Assembly (NCBI GenBank): GCA_021323155.1
Contig: JAJTCI010000063.1
Span: forward strand, 1 to 9,962
Origin: Chitinophagaceae bacterium
Lineage (GTDB): Bacteria; Bacteroidota; Bacteroidia; Chitinophagales; Chitinophagaceae
Length of the DNA: 9,962 bases
Direction: 5' to 3'
Position numbers and translations under genes: made by a program. Position 1 is the first letter of the stretch. Each line of letters opens with the position of its first letter. Positions 4,981 through 9,962 of the stretch are shown here, one piece after another. The notes beneath the pieces were generated by a model. It saw only the letters and a list, made by a program, of their open reading frames with translations. It made no database searches and had not been told where the DNA came from.

Positions 4981-5128
4981 AATGCTCGTTGTTCCGCCCG
5001 GTGTAATGAATGTTGCTTTTCCTGGAAATGATAAGCTGATTTAACAGTGCCGCCCGTTTATTATCGCTATATTTAGACAGTTCGCTTAAAAAGAGCCTGC
5101 AATCATTTTTCGCCTGGCATTGTTGCAT
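4979..5128 (-). CDS. Small 49-aa ORF upstream of the FAS1 gene
   Basis: ATG at 5128 follows AAAAAGA, a typical A-rich Bacteroidota start region. The product is short and basic, with no signal peptide. Residues 10-36 (CRLFLSELSKYSDNKRAALLN) are probably helical (split: CRLFLSELSKYS, DNKRAALLN). Codon choice looks coding over its whole length, with no internal stop, in a spacer that otherwise has no gene. I recognise no family. It is divergent from the 5185 gene (56 nt apart, so promoters probably overlap) and may share a transcript with the FAS1 gene. Confidence 0.5.
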   Translation of the reverse strand: MQQCQAKNDCRLFLSELSKYSDNKRAALLNQLIISRKSNIHYTGRNNEH

Positions 5129-5184
5129 TCTTTTTAATCTTTTGGTTTTCGGTAACACCAGGCATCACTAAACACAAGAATGAT

Positions 5185-5505
5185 ATGCATGATTTCCAGT
5201 ACGAGAACATCGGCGAGGTCCGGAAGTTCGACGCAGAAGATTATCCCAAAATGGTGGCAGAATTGAACGTGGTGCTTGAAGACCTTGTTCAGATCCCTAT
5301 TTACTTTAAGCGCGACATCATCGTGTCTTACCTGAAAGATCATTCCATCAAAACGGAATGGATCAACGCCAACCCCGGCCTGGCCAAGGTAATGACCTCC
5401 GGTTCGCTCGTTACCCGTCACTTGGAAACGCTGTTCGAAGCCTGCCGTTGGAACAAAACGTTCCGCGTGGATTTTGAAAGGTATATCAAGGCCAGGGTGA
5501 ATTGA
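5185..5505 (+). CDS. Conserved-looking 106-aa protein, unknown function
   Basis: A 106-aa soluble protein without signal peptide. It appears as an alpha-helical domain: VRKFDAEDYPKMVAELNVVL (residues 12-31), a segment with IPIYFKRDIIVSYL (38-51), and a C-terminal helix FRVDFERYIKARV. I recognise no family. It precedes kptA by 76 nt in the same direction with no terminator between, so co-transcription is plausible. However, kptA has its own hairpin-bearing leader, and gene neighbourhood alone does not link this protein to RNA repair. Confidence 0.65.
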   Translation: MHDFQYENIGEVRKFDAEDYPKMVAELNVVLEDLVQIPIYFKRDIIVSYLKDHSIKTEWINANPGLAKVMTSGSLVTRHLETLFEACRWNKTFRVDFERYIKARVN

Positions 5506-5548
5506 CCGGTCCCTATACGGTGAATTGCTTTTTTGGATATTTTGGATG

Positions 5549-5572
5549 CCGGGACAATTACACACGTCCCGG
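5549..5572 (+). repeat. Hairpin just upstream of kptA
   Basis: CCGGGAC 5549-5555 pairs with GTCCCGG 5566-5572 (7 bp, 10-nt loop). It ends 9 nt before the kptA ATG, where the only purine run is GGG, and could hide or expose the start. No U-tract follows, so it is not a terminator. Confidence 0.4.
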
Positions 5573-5581
5573 TGGCCCGGG

Positions 5582-6130
5582 ATGAACGAAAAAGAAAACA
5601 AACAACTCAGCAAATTTCTCAGCTACGTGCTGCGGCACGATCCTTCCGAACTGGACATCACGCTTGATGCGAATGGCTGGACGGAAGTGAGCCTCCTCCT
5701 GCAGCATCTCCGTTTGCGCTTTCCTACAGTTGACATGGAAGCATTGGAATACATGGTCGCTACCAACAGCAAACAACGTTTTAGTTTCAATCACACCAAA
5801 ACGATGATCCGCGCCAACCAGGGCCACTCCGTCCCGGTAGATCTTAATTACGTGGCCCAGGTTCCACCAACAGTACTTTTCCATGGCACTTCACGGGATT
5901 TTGTAAAAGCCATCATGAGCGAAGGCCTGAACAAACAGGAACGCCATCATGTACACCTAAGTGAGAACGTAGCGACCGCGCTGCAGGTTGCCGGCCGCCG
6001 CCCCAGGGCTTGCATACTTCGTATAAAGGCGGCAAAAATGCATGAAGTCGGGTATAAATTTTTTCTTACAGCGAACCGCGTCTGGCTGACGGAATTCGTA
6101 CCACCGGAGTTTATAGAGGACGAATTCTAA
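5582..6130 (+). CDS. kptA: RNA 2'-phosphotransferase (Tpt1/KptA family)
   Basis: A 182-aa protein of usual KptA length. The family removes an internal RNA 2'-phosphate using NAD+, giving ADP-ribose 1'',2''-cyclic phosphate and nicotinamide; in eukaryotes this ends tRNA splicing, while the bacterial substrate is uncertain. Visible landmarks: SYVLRHDP with Arg18-His19, GWTEV (32-36), KQRF with Arg66, IRANQGHS (76-83), LFHGTS, and HVHLSENVATA followed by VAGRR (usually VGxR). These cover the catalytic Arg-His-Arg residues and the NAD-binding half, so the enzyme looks active. The start at 5582 gives the standard MNEKENKQLSKFLSY N-terminus; the frame is open further upstream, to 5525. It converges with the RRM gene at a shared terminator. 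Confidence 0.95.
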   Translation: MNEKENKQLSKFLSYVLRHDPSELDITLDANGWTEVSLLLQHLRLRFPTVDMEALEYMVATNSKQRFSFNHTKTMIRANQGHSVPVDLNYVAQVPPTVLFHGTSRDFVKAIMSEGLNKQERHHVHLSENVATALQVAGRRPRACILRIKAAKMHEVGYKFFLTANRVWLTEFVPPEFIEDEF

Positions 6131-6209
6131 TGCATCCCCCTTATTTTATTTGGCCCCGTCATTCACCATCGTAATGTTTTTGGTTTTTACTTTCACTACC
6201 GGGCATAAA

Positions 6210-6230
6210 AAAAGCCCAAAAAGGGCTTTT
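6210..6230 (+). terminator. Intrinsic terminator between kptA and the RRM gene
   Basis: AAAAGCCC 6210-6217 and GGGCTTTT 6223-6230 form an 8-bp stem with an AAAAA loop. A runs on the left and T on the right make it usable in both directions. It closes two convergent genes. Confidence 0.85.
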
Positions 6231-6249
6231 AATATTGGGGGGAATATTA

Positions 6250-6522
6250 TTACATCCAGTTACGGTTGCGATTTGTTTTCTCCTTTGGCTTGGCTTCAGT
6301 AACGGTGATGGTCCTGTTGTCAACAGAAGTTCCGTCGAGTTCAGCGATCGCTTTCTTAGAAGCTTCTTCGTCTGTCATTTCTACAAAACCGAATCCACGT
6401 GACCTGCCCGTTTCCCTGTCGTTGATGATCTTAGCTGATGTTACTTCTCCGTAAGGAGTAAAAAACGCTTTCAGGTCTTCATCTTGAATGTTGAAGGCCA
6501 GGTTTGAAACATAAATGTTCAT
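6250..6522 (-). CDS. Single RRM-domain RNA-binding protein, cold-shock type
   Basis: A 90-aa protein made of one RNA-recognition motif plus a short basic Asn/Arg/Lys tail (TNRNRNWM). RNP2 is IYVSNL (residues 3-8) and RNP1 is RSRGFGFVEM (about 40-49), both complete with aromatic RNA-contacting residues. This is the small glycine-poor RRM type of cyanobacteria and Bacteroidota, several members of which accumulate in the cold and bind single-stranded RNA. ATG 6522 gives the usual MNIYVSNL start; the upstream TTG at 6531 is unlikely. The region before the ATG is T/A-rich and, 100-170 nt upstream, carries interlocking inverted repeats that could regulate the mRNA. Confidence 0.95.
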   Translation of the reverse strand: MNIYVSNLAFNIQDEDLKAFFTPYGEVTSAKIINDRETGRSRGFGFVEMTDEEASKKAIAELDGTSVDNRTITVTEAKPKEKTNRNRNWM

Positions 6523-6627
6523 GATTGTCAATTAAAAAAATAAAAAAAGATCTGAGAGGCAGAAGTAAAAAACGAACTAAGATGCAGATTGCTGAGCAGG
6601 ATAATTGTTGAATACTGTGCGAGGCTC

Positions 6628-6689
6628 AAATAATAACAGGGTGAAGATAAGGTTTATTCAACGCCGTGGTGTTATTATTTCCTGAATAA
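6628..6689 (-). promoter_or_regulatory. Interlocking inverted repeats upstream of the RRM gene
   Basis: AAATAATAACA 6628-6638 pairs perfectly with TGTTATTATTT 6670-6680 (11 bp). TTATTCA 6654-6660 pairs with TGAATAA 6683-6689 (7 bp). One arm of the second pair lies inside the loop of the first and the other lies outside, so the two stems form a pseudoknot or exclude each other. This would suit a temperature- or ligand-sensitive leader, if the transcript starts upstream of 6689. Confidence 0.35.
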
Positions 6690-6729
6690 GGAGGTTTTGA
6701 CGGTATGTTATGGCCAATCGCTCCTGCTG

Positions 6730-6978
6730 CTAAGACAAAAGCTCATCGATGCGGATGGTTTCCAGGTAGGGACTCAGAGTGTTAACGTCCTTGAACACCC
6801 GGTATTCACGCACCATTTTATCGCTCAGGTTGCAAAAGGTCTCTACGTAATAATCATCCATCTGGAACAGGAACACCAGCGCGTCGTTATCATTACGCTT
6901 CGCCACAAGGACGCCCTCGTGTAAAACAGTTGCCTTCATATCTGCCTCTTCTAACAAAATAAATTCTGATAGCTTCAT
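6730..6978 (-). CDS. Conserved-looking 82-aa protein, unknown function
   Basis: An 82-aa acidic, soluble protein starting MKLSEFILLEE at ATG 6978; the frame is open to 7002, but the extra residues do not look native. It reads as alternating short beta strands (ATVLHEGVLVAKR, ALVFLFQMDDYYVETFCN) and a C-terminal helix (LSPYLETIRIDELL). The pattern is like a small alpha/beta domain that I have the impression recurs in Chitinophagaceae, without a known role. No catalytic motif or metal site is evident. It precedes the RRM gene by about 210 nt on the same strand, which leaves room for a separate promoter. Confidence 0.7.
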   Translation of the reverse strand: MKLSEFILLEEADMKATVLHEGVLVAKRNDNDALVFLFQMDDYYVETFCNLSDKMVREYRVFKDVNTLSPYLETIRIDELLS

Positions 6979-7097
6979 ACAGGTTGATTTAAAAATGATC
7001 AATCAGCGAACGAAAAAGCAAAGACGGTATAATAGGGAAATGTTGAACAAAGACTAGAATCGCTTTGAGCCGGGACGAAGTAAATATAGGTTTATTT

Positions 7098-7235
7098 CTA
7101 TGCGCGCATCGTTTTTTCGTGCATTTGGATGCAAGGGACCTCGCCAGTTAGGGGATTAAATGCATCCCATTGAGGCACAGGTGCCTCGTAGAAGGTGATT
7201 ATATGGTCGAAATAGTTAAATGCTGACTTCTGCAT
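7098..7235 (-). CDS. Small 45-aa ORF
   Basis: ATG 7235, TAG 7098-7100. The product begins with an aromatic helix-like segment (MQKSAFNYFDHIITFYEAP) and continues with PQWDAFNPLTGEVP, which resembles a folded, conserved peptide rather than random translation. Codon choice is like that of the neighbours. The perfect palindrome GAGGCAC-AG-GTGCCTC (7172-7187) falls inside its Glu-Ala-Pro-Val-Pro codons. It lies 119 nt upstream of the 82-aa gene on the same strand; no family is recognised. It explains most of the otherwise empty stretch 7003-7370. Confidence 0.55.
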   Translation of the reverse strand: MQKSAFNYFDHIITFYEAPVPQWDAFNPLTGEVPCIQMHEKTMRA

Positions 7236-7274
7236 GAATTTTGAATTAATAAACACATGAACGATTTCCGCGTC

Positions 7275-7287
7275 TGAGTATGACTCA
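7275..7287. promoter_or_regulatory. Possible operator palindrome
   Basis: TGAGT-ATG-ACTCA, a perfect 5-bp dyad with a 3-nt centre, lies in the divergent spacer 40 nt before the - strand 45-aa ORF and 84 nt before the + strand response regulator. The size suits a dimeric regulator site, but it is short enough to be chance. Confidence 0.2.
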
Positions 7288-7370
7288 AGGGTAACCTAGC
7301 AGACCTGCCTTCATTATATTCTTACTGCCTCGAAGTTTAGTAGTCTTTTTATCACAGTAAAGTATGATGT

Positions 7371-7802
7371 ATGCCGACCAGTAACGGACAAGGGCCCGTA
7401 ATCGTAATAGAAGACGATGCAGATGACAGGATGCTGTTAGACGAGGTCTTTCGCAAGCTCGATTATGATAACCGTATTATCTTCTTCCCCGATGGGCAAG
7501 CCGCGCTTGACTTCCTTAACTTGACCGAGATCACGCCCTTTCTTATCCTTTCTGATATCAACCTGCCGAAACTCGACGGGTTCGCATTGAGAAGTAAGAT
7601 CCGCATGGACGCGCAGCTACAGATCAAGTGCATTCCATATTTGTTCTTCTCAACTTCCTCCAGCCAGAAATCAGTCGTAGACGCGTACAGTTTATCGGTC
7701 CAGGGCTTTTTCATAAAGCAGAATTCAATGGCCGAAATGGAAAAGACCATACAGGTGATCATGGAGTACTGGACACGGTGCGTCTCGCCAAATAATTTCT
7801 GA
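7371..7802 (+). CDS. Receiver-only response regulator, Lys-Pro motif altered
   Basis: A 143-aa single receiver domain. The acidic pocket is EDD (residues 14-16), the phospho-acceptor is Asp62 in LILSDINLP, Ser94/Thr95 are in the switch position (FFSTS), and Lys116 is kept. The usually invariant Pro after that Lys is Gln117 (FFIKQNS), which changes the beta5-alpha5 cis-peptide turn. Phosphorylation is probably still possible, but switching or partner choice may differ from its paralog at 4005. It is a stand-alone gene with no kinase or output partner nearby, converging with the beta-barrel gene. ATG 7371 is the chosen start; a frame-shifted ATG at 7364 is unlikely. Confidence 0.92.
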   Translation: MPTSNGQGPVIVIEDDADDRMLLDEVFRKLDYDNRIIFFPDGQAALDFLNLTEITPFLILSDINLPKLDGFALRSKIRMDAQLQIKCIPYLFFSTSSSQKSVVDAYSLSVQGFFIKQNSMAEMEKTIQVIMEYWTRCVSPNNF

Positions 7803-7823
7803 ACCGGCCCTTGAAAGAAAAAA

Positions 7824-7842
7824 GCCCTGCACGAAGCAGGGC
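7824..7842 (-). terminator. Intrinsic terminator for the beta-barrel gene
   Basis: GCCCTGC 7824-7830 and GCAGGGC 7836-7842 form a 7-bp stem with a 5-nt loop. On the - strand it is followed by a run of T (complement of 7818-7823). It ends the - strand gene just after its stop; on the + strand no T-tract follows. Confidence 0.85.
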
Positions 7843-7849
7843 CTGTTGA

Positions 7850-9166
7850 TCATTTCAGAAGCGGGATGGACACGCCCGCTGATACAACAAAGTTATTCGC
7901 GGTTCCACCTTTTGAGAACACCGGGTTGTAATCCAGCTTAGCGGTCAGCTTTGTTTTTGGATTGAGCTGGTAACTTACATCGGTTCCCGCCATCGCGGTG
8001 AAATTTGCATTGGACATCGCCTCGTTCATTGCGTATTTAGACCTGAGATTACTGATACCAAGCAATACGTGCGGTGAAATACTGAGCCGGTCGGTCGGCA
8101 TCAGCATGTTCATCATAGCCACTCCCAGTAATAACTGGAGGCGGGTATACTTCACACCGGATATCGAACCCACGTAAAAACTGGCGTCACCGGTCACCGC
8201 CAGTTGGGTCGCCAGCATATGCACATAAGCCGCCTTCAGTCCCCAGAGATTACATGCGTTGCTTCCGGCATCTTCGAACACGGTGGATACCCCCGCGAAG
8301 AACGTGTTGGGTGTATAAGATATATTACCACAATCACATTCCGCGCTTACATTGAAAACAGGCGCGCCATAAGCCATAGTGAGCTTGATCTTGTCGCTGC
8401 GGATAATATTATCCTCGAATTCAATATTGGTTACCGTCACCGGCATGGTTCCCCATATCCGGTATGACTTCAGCTTTAACGTCCCCCCCGTAATTTCAGG
8501 GTACCGGCATTCGCAATCTTCCTCGATAGTGAATGCTAGCTCGTACCGCATCGTGGTATCCCTGGTATCCGGAGGTGCGGGCTGCAGTGTAATATTGATC
8601 GACCCACGGCTACAGGGCTGCAGTGAAATTGGCTGATCGTAAATGGATTTCGGCTCCATTTTAAAAATGGCGTCGATGATCTGTTCATACGCCTGGCCAA
8701 GCGCGGTCTCCAGCGTCTTATCGGTTGGAATTCGAATTCCGGCTGAACCGATCTGTTTGATCGCCTCCTTCACCATCTCTCTTTTAAATTCCTCGGGTGA
8801 TTCCGCGGAGTATGCCGCGTAAGCGGTCTTCAACGCGGTAAAGGCGTATTTCGCATAGCCACCCGGCACAACAACACTCAACGCAGAGAAGTAACCACTC
8901 ACAATGCTGCTGATCGCCCTGCTTTGCTCCAGGTTGTTTAGATTTCTCTTGAAGCGCCGCAACGCAAGGGCAGCGCATTCATGCTGGGTGCCATCCTGTA
9001 GCGTCACCGGGCCACCCTCCCTTACCGTCCCGTTGTCTGGTATCTGGTTCCATAGCGCATTAAGACCATTTGGATTAGTGATCACGATGTCTTGTGAAAG
9101 TGAAATAGCGGGGGCAAACATTACGACCAGCAACGCCACACCCCTGGTGAATTTCCGGGTATACAT
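7850..9166 (-). CDS. Secreted protein with probable C-terminal outer-membrane beta-barrel
   Basis: A 438-aa protein. Residues 1-25 are a Sec signal peptide ending near SLSQ. Residues about 60-170 are helical (a Cys in ECAALALRRF, then VVVPGGYAKYAFTALKTAYAA), unlike a plug or porin. Residues about 185-285 are beta-rich, with paired cysteines (CSRG, EDCECRYPE, ECDCGN) that may form disulfides. Residues about 290-438 alternate amphipathic strands (FFAGVSTVF, ASFYVGSISGVKYTRLQLL, TAMAGTDVSYQL, TKLTAKLDYNP, FVVSAGVSIPLLK), typical of an 8-stranded barrel, although the protein ends in Lys, not an aromatic residue. The whole architecture is not one I recognise. It is probably monocistronic, with its own terminator. 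Confidence 0.75.
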   Translation of the reverse strand: MYTRKFTRGVALLVVMFAPAISLSQDIVITNPNGLNALWNQIPDNGTVREGGPVTLQDGTQHECAALALRRFKRNLNNLEQSRAISSIVSGYFSALSVVVPGGYAKYAFTALKTAYAAYSAESPEEFKREMVKEAIKQIGSAGIRIPTDKTLETALGQAYEQIIDAIFKMEPKSIYDQPISLQPCSRGSINITLQPAPPDTRDTTMRYELAFTIEEDCECRYPEITGGTLKLKSYRIWGTMPVTVTNIEFEDNIIRSDKIKLTMAYGAPVFNVSAECDCGNISYTPNTFFAGVSTVFEDAGSNACNLWGLKAAYVHMLATQLAVTGDASFYVGSISGVKYTRLQLLLGVAMMNMLMPTDRLSISPHVLLGISNLRSKYAMNEAMSNANFTAMAGTDVSYQLNPKTKLTAKLDYNPVFSKGGTANNFVVSAGVSIPLLK

Positions 9167-9226
9167 AGCAGATGTTTTGGTTAGCAGTAAAATACAAAAA
9201 TTAATTCCCGTTAATATCTTTTCGTC

Positions 9227-9394
9227 TCAAAGACAAACTTCCCTGCCGGTATCCAAGGCTGGCAAACTAGACGAATATGTTTTATCATCTGGCGATGTTG
9301 TTATATATTCTTTAGCCGGGATCAATGTATTTTGTATAAGATTCAGCTCAGCAATAATTTTTAATAAATCGCATTCGAACTAGGTGTTTTTCAT
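9227..9394 (-). pseudogene. Broken small ORF with in-frame TAG at codon 5
   Basis: ATG 9394 begins MKNT, then TAG (9380-9382), after which 50 codons run to TGA (9227-9229). The downstream part reads like a real helical peptide (CDLLKIIAELNLIQNTL) with a polar tail. If genuine it is inactivated by a nonsense mutation, restarted at a rare codon, or a sequencing error. The + strand is also open here, so the reading is uncertain. It lies 60 nt upstream of the beta-barrel gene. Confidence 0.3.
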
Positions 9395-9406
9395 AGGTTA
9401 GCAACG

Positions 9407-9434
9407 GCCGGCTCTTTCTAGAGGCGGCTTTTTT
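9407..9434 (+). terminator. Intrinsic terminator without an evident upstream gene
   Basis: GCCGGCTCT 9407-9415 pairs with AGAGGCGGC 9420-9428 (9 bp with one G-G mismatch, loop TTCT), followed by TTTTTT. It works on the + strand only. No + gene ends before it nearer than the response regulator at 7802, so it may end a small RNA or unseen short gene within 9170-9400, or block antisense read-through. Confidence 0.7.
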
Positions 9435-9515
9435 ATGCCTTAGCTTTAGCGATTCCTTGGCGCCCGCCGTTGTGCAGGAATTCCCGGCCGGGCATCCTCT
9501 ATGAAAACAAATTAA

Positions 9516-9893
9516 ATGAAACCGATCCTACTGCAATTCAGCCTGCCCATACTGTTTGTCTTCTCCTGCGGGGTTTCCAACCAGGTAGACGGCGGTGGTT
9601 GCTCCTATAAGGAGACCATCAGTCCCGCCCGGGTGATCAGCATGGCCCCCGCCTACAAAGACAGCACCTACTTCAATATATGGTTCGAGATCGATAAAGA
9701 AGGCATTGCCGGCGCCGGCAAAGACACTATTAGCTTCTACCATACCAATAACAGCCATATAGAGTACTCCCGGGTCAAGGCGCTGGGCTTGAAAACAGGC
9801 GAAGTGTACAAATACGTGATCATGGACATCACCAAAGGCCACTGCAACCCACGGGTCGACATGATACGATTGGAGAAATACGACAAGGGTTGA
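9516..9893 (+). CDS. Small lipoprotein, unknown function
   Basis: A 125-aa protein with signal peptide residues 1-17 and lipobox VFSC (Cys18), followed by GVSNQ. The mature part has a Cys-containing GGGCSYKETISPARV segment, beta strands (TYFNIWFEI, DTISFYH) and a second Cys in KGHCNPRVD. Cys29 and the Cys near residue 112 could form a disulfide. The fold looks like a small beta-sandwich; I recognise no family. The start is preceded by AAACAAATTAA, a typical A-rich start region. No further gene begins within the remaining 69 nt. Confidence 0.75.
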   Translation: MKPILLQFSLPILFVFSCGVSNQVDGGGCSYKETISPARVISMAPAYKDSTYFNIWFEIDKEGIAGAGKDTISFYHTNNSHIEYSRVKALGLKTGEVYKYVIMDITKGHCNPRVDMIRLEKYDKG

Positions 9894-9925
9894 CTGGTTA
9901 ATTAATTAATTAATAAGTAGTCAAC
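9889..9925. repeat. Inverted repeat around a (TTAA)4 tract
   Basis: GTTGACT 9889-9895 pairs with AGTCAAC 9919-9925, and the spacer holds four TTAA units (9898-9913), which are self-complementary. It overlaps the stop of the lipoprotein gene and may act as a 3'-end structure, but it lacks a GC-rich stem and T-tract. Confidence 0.45.
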
Positions 9926-9962
9926 GCTTACCCACATGGTACCAGGATAAAACCGGCTCGAA

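Larger units (their letters stand above)
9167..9515. other. AT-rich spacer with promoter region and orphan terminator
   Basis: About 350 nt between two divergent genes, clearly richer in A+T than its flanks up to about 9400. Frames are open on both strands over 9230-9383; only the - strand one has a natural ATG, and it is interrupted by a stop. The stretch must hold the promoters of the 9166 and 9516 genes, but no consensus box is convincing. It also holds a terminator at 9407-9434. Confidence 0.45.

Noticed and set aside
7172..7187. Perfect palindrome GAGGCAC-AG-GTGCCTC as an operator
   Set aside because: It falls inside the 45-aa ORF, where Glu-Ala-Pro-Val-Pro codons produce it. I cannot call it regulatory while that frame looks coding.
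8904..9383. 159-aa + strand ORF ending before the 9407 terminator
   Set aside because: Its first half lies antisense to the signal peptide region of the 438-aa gene and has shadow-like composition. Only the last part, in the spacer, could matter, and it has no start codon.
9898..9913. (TTAA)4 tract as a transposon target or replication origin
   Set aside because: It is a simple-sequence tract with no adjacent transposase, DnaA boxes or target duplication.

Overview
The window looks like a chromosomal accessory stretch of a Bacteroidota genome, most likely of the Chitinophagaceae (Chitinophaga/Niastella type). This rests on the kinds of proteins seen (a short AraC-type regulator with an HMA-like N-terminus, stand-alone receiver proteins, single-domain FAS1 and RRM proteins, SPII lipoproteins with Ser just before Cys), on A-rich translation starts with poor Shine-Dalgarno sequences, and on moderate GC. 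No rRNA, tRNA, CRISPR array, transposase, integrase or phage gene was seen.

Layout. 1-2800: small, mostly unknown genes on the + strand (a half-length CsbD-like protein, two related 60/80-aa helical proteins, a cupin without its usual motif-1 His, an AraC-type regulator starting at TTG), with one lipoprotein on the - strand. Four of the + genes share an upstream element: TGTAAC 58-61 nt before the start codon, and ACCTTK/ATCTTT 10-12 nt before it. 2782-3287: a gene-poor stretch with a fifth copy of the element and only doubtful ORFs. 3288-4430: a probable operon of a lipoprotein, a small winged-helix protein and a receiver-only response regulator, closed by a strong hairpin terminator. 4506-5128 (-): a 49-aa ORF followed by a FAS1 protein. 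5185-6130 (+): an unknown 106-aa protein and KptA (RNA 2'-phosphotransferase). 6250-7235 (-): a cold-shock-type RRM protein, a conserved unknown 82-aa protein and a 45-aa ORF. 7371-7802 (+): a second receiver-only response regulator, clearly a paralog of the first. 7850-9166 (-): a secreted protein with a probable C-terminal beta-barrel. 9167-9515: an AT-rich spacer with a broken small ORF and an intrinsic terminator that has no obvious gene to serve. 9516-9893 (+): a small lipoprotein.

How it may work together (inference): the content resembles a stress or envelope-response neighbourhood, with CsbD-like, cupin, RRM, FAS1, two output-less receivers, lipoproteins and a regulator. The phased TGTAAC element suggests that several of the small genes are switched on together by one sigma factor or activator. 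No complete undescribed system can be shown from sequence alone. The best leads are the shared promoter element with its small-protein regulon, the three-hairpin element at 764-833, and small ORFs (4979-5128, 7098-7235) that a length cut-off would miss.
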